Shown here in pieces: positions 13,708-13,982 of a DNA stretch of 13,982 nt (position 1 is the stretch's first letter; the number at the start of each line of letters is the position of its first letter). Under the pieces are notes generated by a model. It ran no database searches. It had not been told where the DNA came from and saw only the letters and a list, made by a program, of their open reading frames with translations. Source of the stretch: JAGOME01 sp039812375 (GTDB lineage Bacteria; Actinomycetota; Actinomycetes; Actinomycetales; Dermatophilaceae); the NCBI GenBank assembly GCA_039812375.1, contig JBDIAO010000075.1, positions 1 through 13,982 of the forward strand. The letters are read 5' to 3'. Made by a program: the position numbers and the translations under genes.

Positions 13708-13982
13708 CCCACGCACGGGTGGCCACCGTGGCGGTGGTGCTGCTGACCGTGGCGATCCTGGGGTTGTCGCTGGCCCTGACGAAAAGGCACAACCCACCCG
13801 AGCCTGACCCTAACGCGACGAGCACCCCGGCCCCGGCATCGGCCGCATCGGCACCGGCCACACCGGCTCCGGCCGCATCGGCATCGAGCAGCAGCAGGTC
13901 GGCTGCCGACGCCCTCAAGTCCGCCCGCAGCTGGGTCTACCAACTCCAGAACTACTCCAAAGGCCGACTCGACACCATCGCC
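13704..13982 (+). CDS. Membrane-anchored GH114-type glycoside hydrolase, N-terminal 93 residues (truncated by window edge)
   Basis: ATG 13704-13706 overlaps the epimerase stop by 4 bases, and the frame runs open to the window end. Residues 6-25 (VATVAVVLLTVAILGLSLAL) form one hydrophobic segment with no following cysteine, so it is an uncleaved anchor or a signal peptide and not a lipobox. Residues 31-66 are a Pro/Ala/Ser/Thr linker. The visible folded part, SWVYQLQNYSKGRLDTIA (76-93), matches the start of GH114 domains (W-x-Y-Q-L-Q), the endo-alpha-1,4-polygalactosaminidase family that includes the PelA hydrolase domain and fungal Ega3. The expected role is cleavage of galactosamine-rich polymer outside the membrane. 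Only about 18 residues of the domain are visible, so the family call rests on a short match reinforced by the deacetylase and PelF in the same operon. Confidence 0.72.
   Translation, partial: MTHARVATVAVVLLTVAILGLSLALTKRHNPPEPDPNATSTPAPASAASAPATPAPAASASSSSRSAADALKSARSWVYQLQNYSKGRLDTIA

Overview
The window is high-GC DNA with strong G/C bias at third codon positions. Gene content points to an actinomycete: a WS/DGAT-type acyltransferase, a BTAD/SARP-type regulator, and many ATGA/GTGA stop-start overlaps. I cannot fix the family or genus from sequence alone.

Left part (1-2565, minus strand). Three closely packed genes read leftwards: an alpha/beta hydrolase, a WS/DGAT acyltransferase whose start overlaps the hydrolase stop, and, 5 bases further on, the first 44 codons of recO, cut by the window edge. 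This looks like a lipid-metabolism pair feeding into a housekeeping DNA-repair gene and is unrelated to the right part.

Centre (2566-4207). A 343-base divergent intergenic region carries a 17-bp direct repeat (23-bp period) made of AACGYC/AACGTC hexamers, plus two short palindromes. It is followed by a SARP-like regulator on the plus strand with a probable TTG start. The next 462 bases hold no intact gene. They do contain a coding-like stretch with two in-frame TGA stops, which may be the relic of a small gene.

Right part (4208-13982, plus strand). Eight genes lie head to tail, almost all joined by 4-base overlaps: a secreted Agd3/PelA-type polysaccharide deacetylase with a long Pro/Thr/Ser linker; a PelF-type GT4 glycosyltransferase; a polytopic membrane protein of about 12 segments in the position of PelG; a sugar-phosphate nucleotidyltransferase with a Lys/Ala/Pro tail; an SDR-type epimerase/reductase whose YxxxK lysine is replaced by His; a nucleotide-sugar 6-dehydrogenase; a second SDR epimerase with intact motifs; and the start of a membrane-anchored protein whose last visible residues match the beginning of a GH114 domain.

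My reading is a Pel/galactosaminogalactan-like exopolysaccharide operon. The two activities that sit in one PelA protein in Pseudomonas (GH114 hydrolase and deacetylase) appear to be encoded by the first and last visible genes. In the model, nucleotide sugars are made in the cytosol by the four middle enzymes, PelF polymerises, the membrane protein exports, and the secreted deacetylase and the anchored hydrolase modify the polymer outside. The c-di-GMP receptor PelD and PelE/B/C are not seen in the window, and control by a SARP-type regulator would be an unusual replacement.
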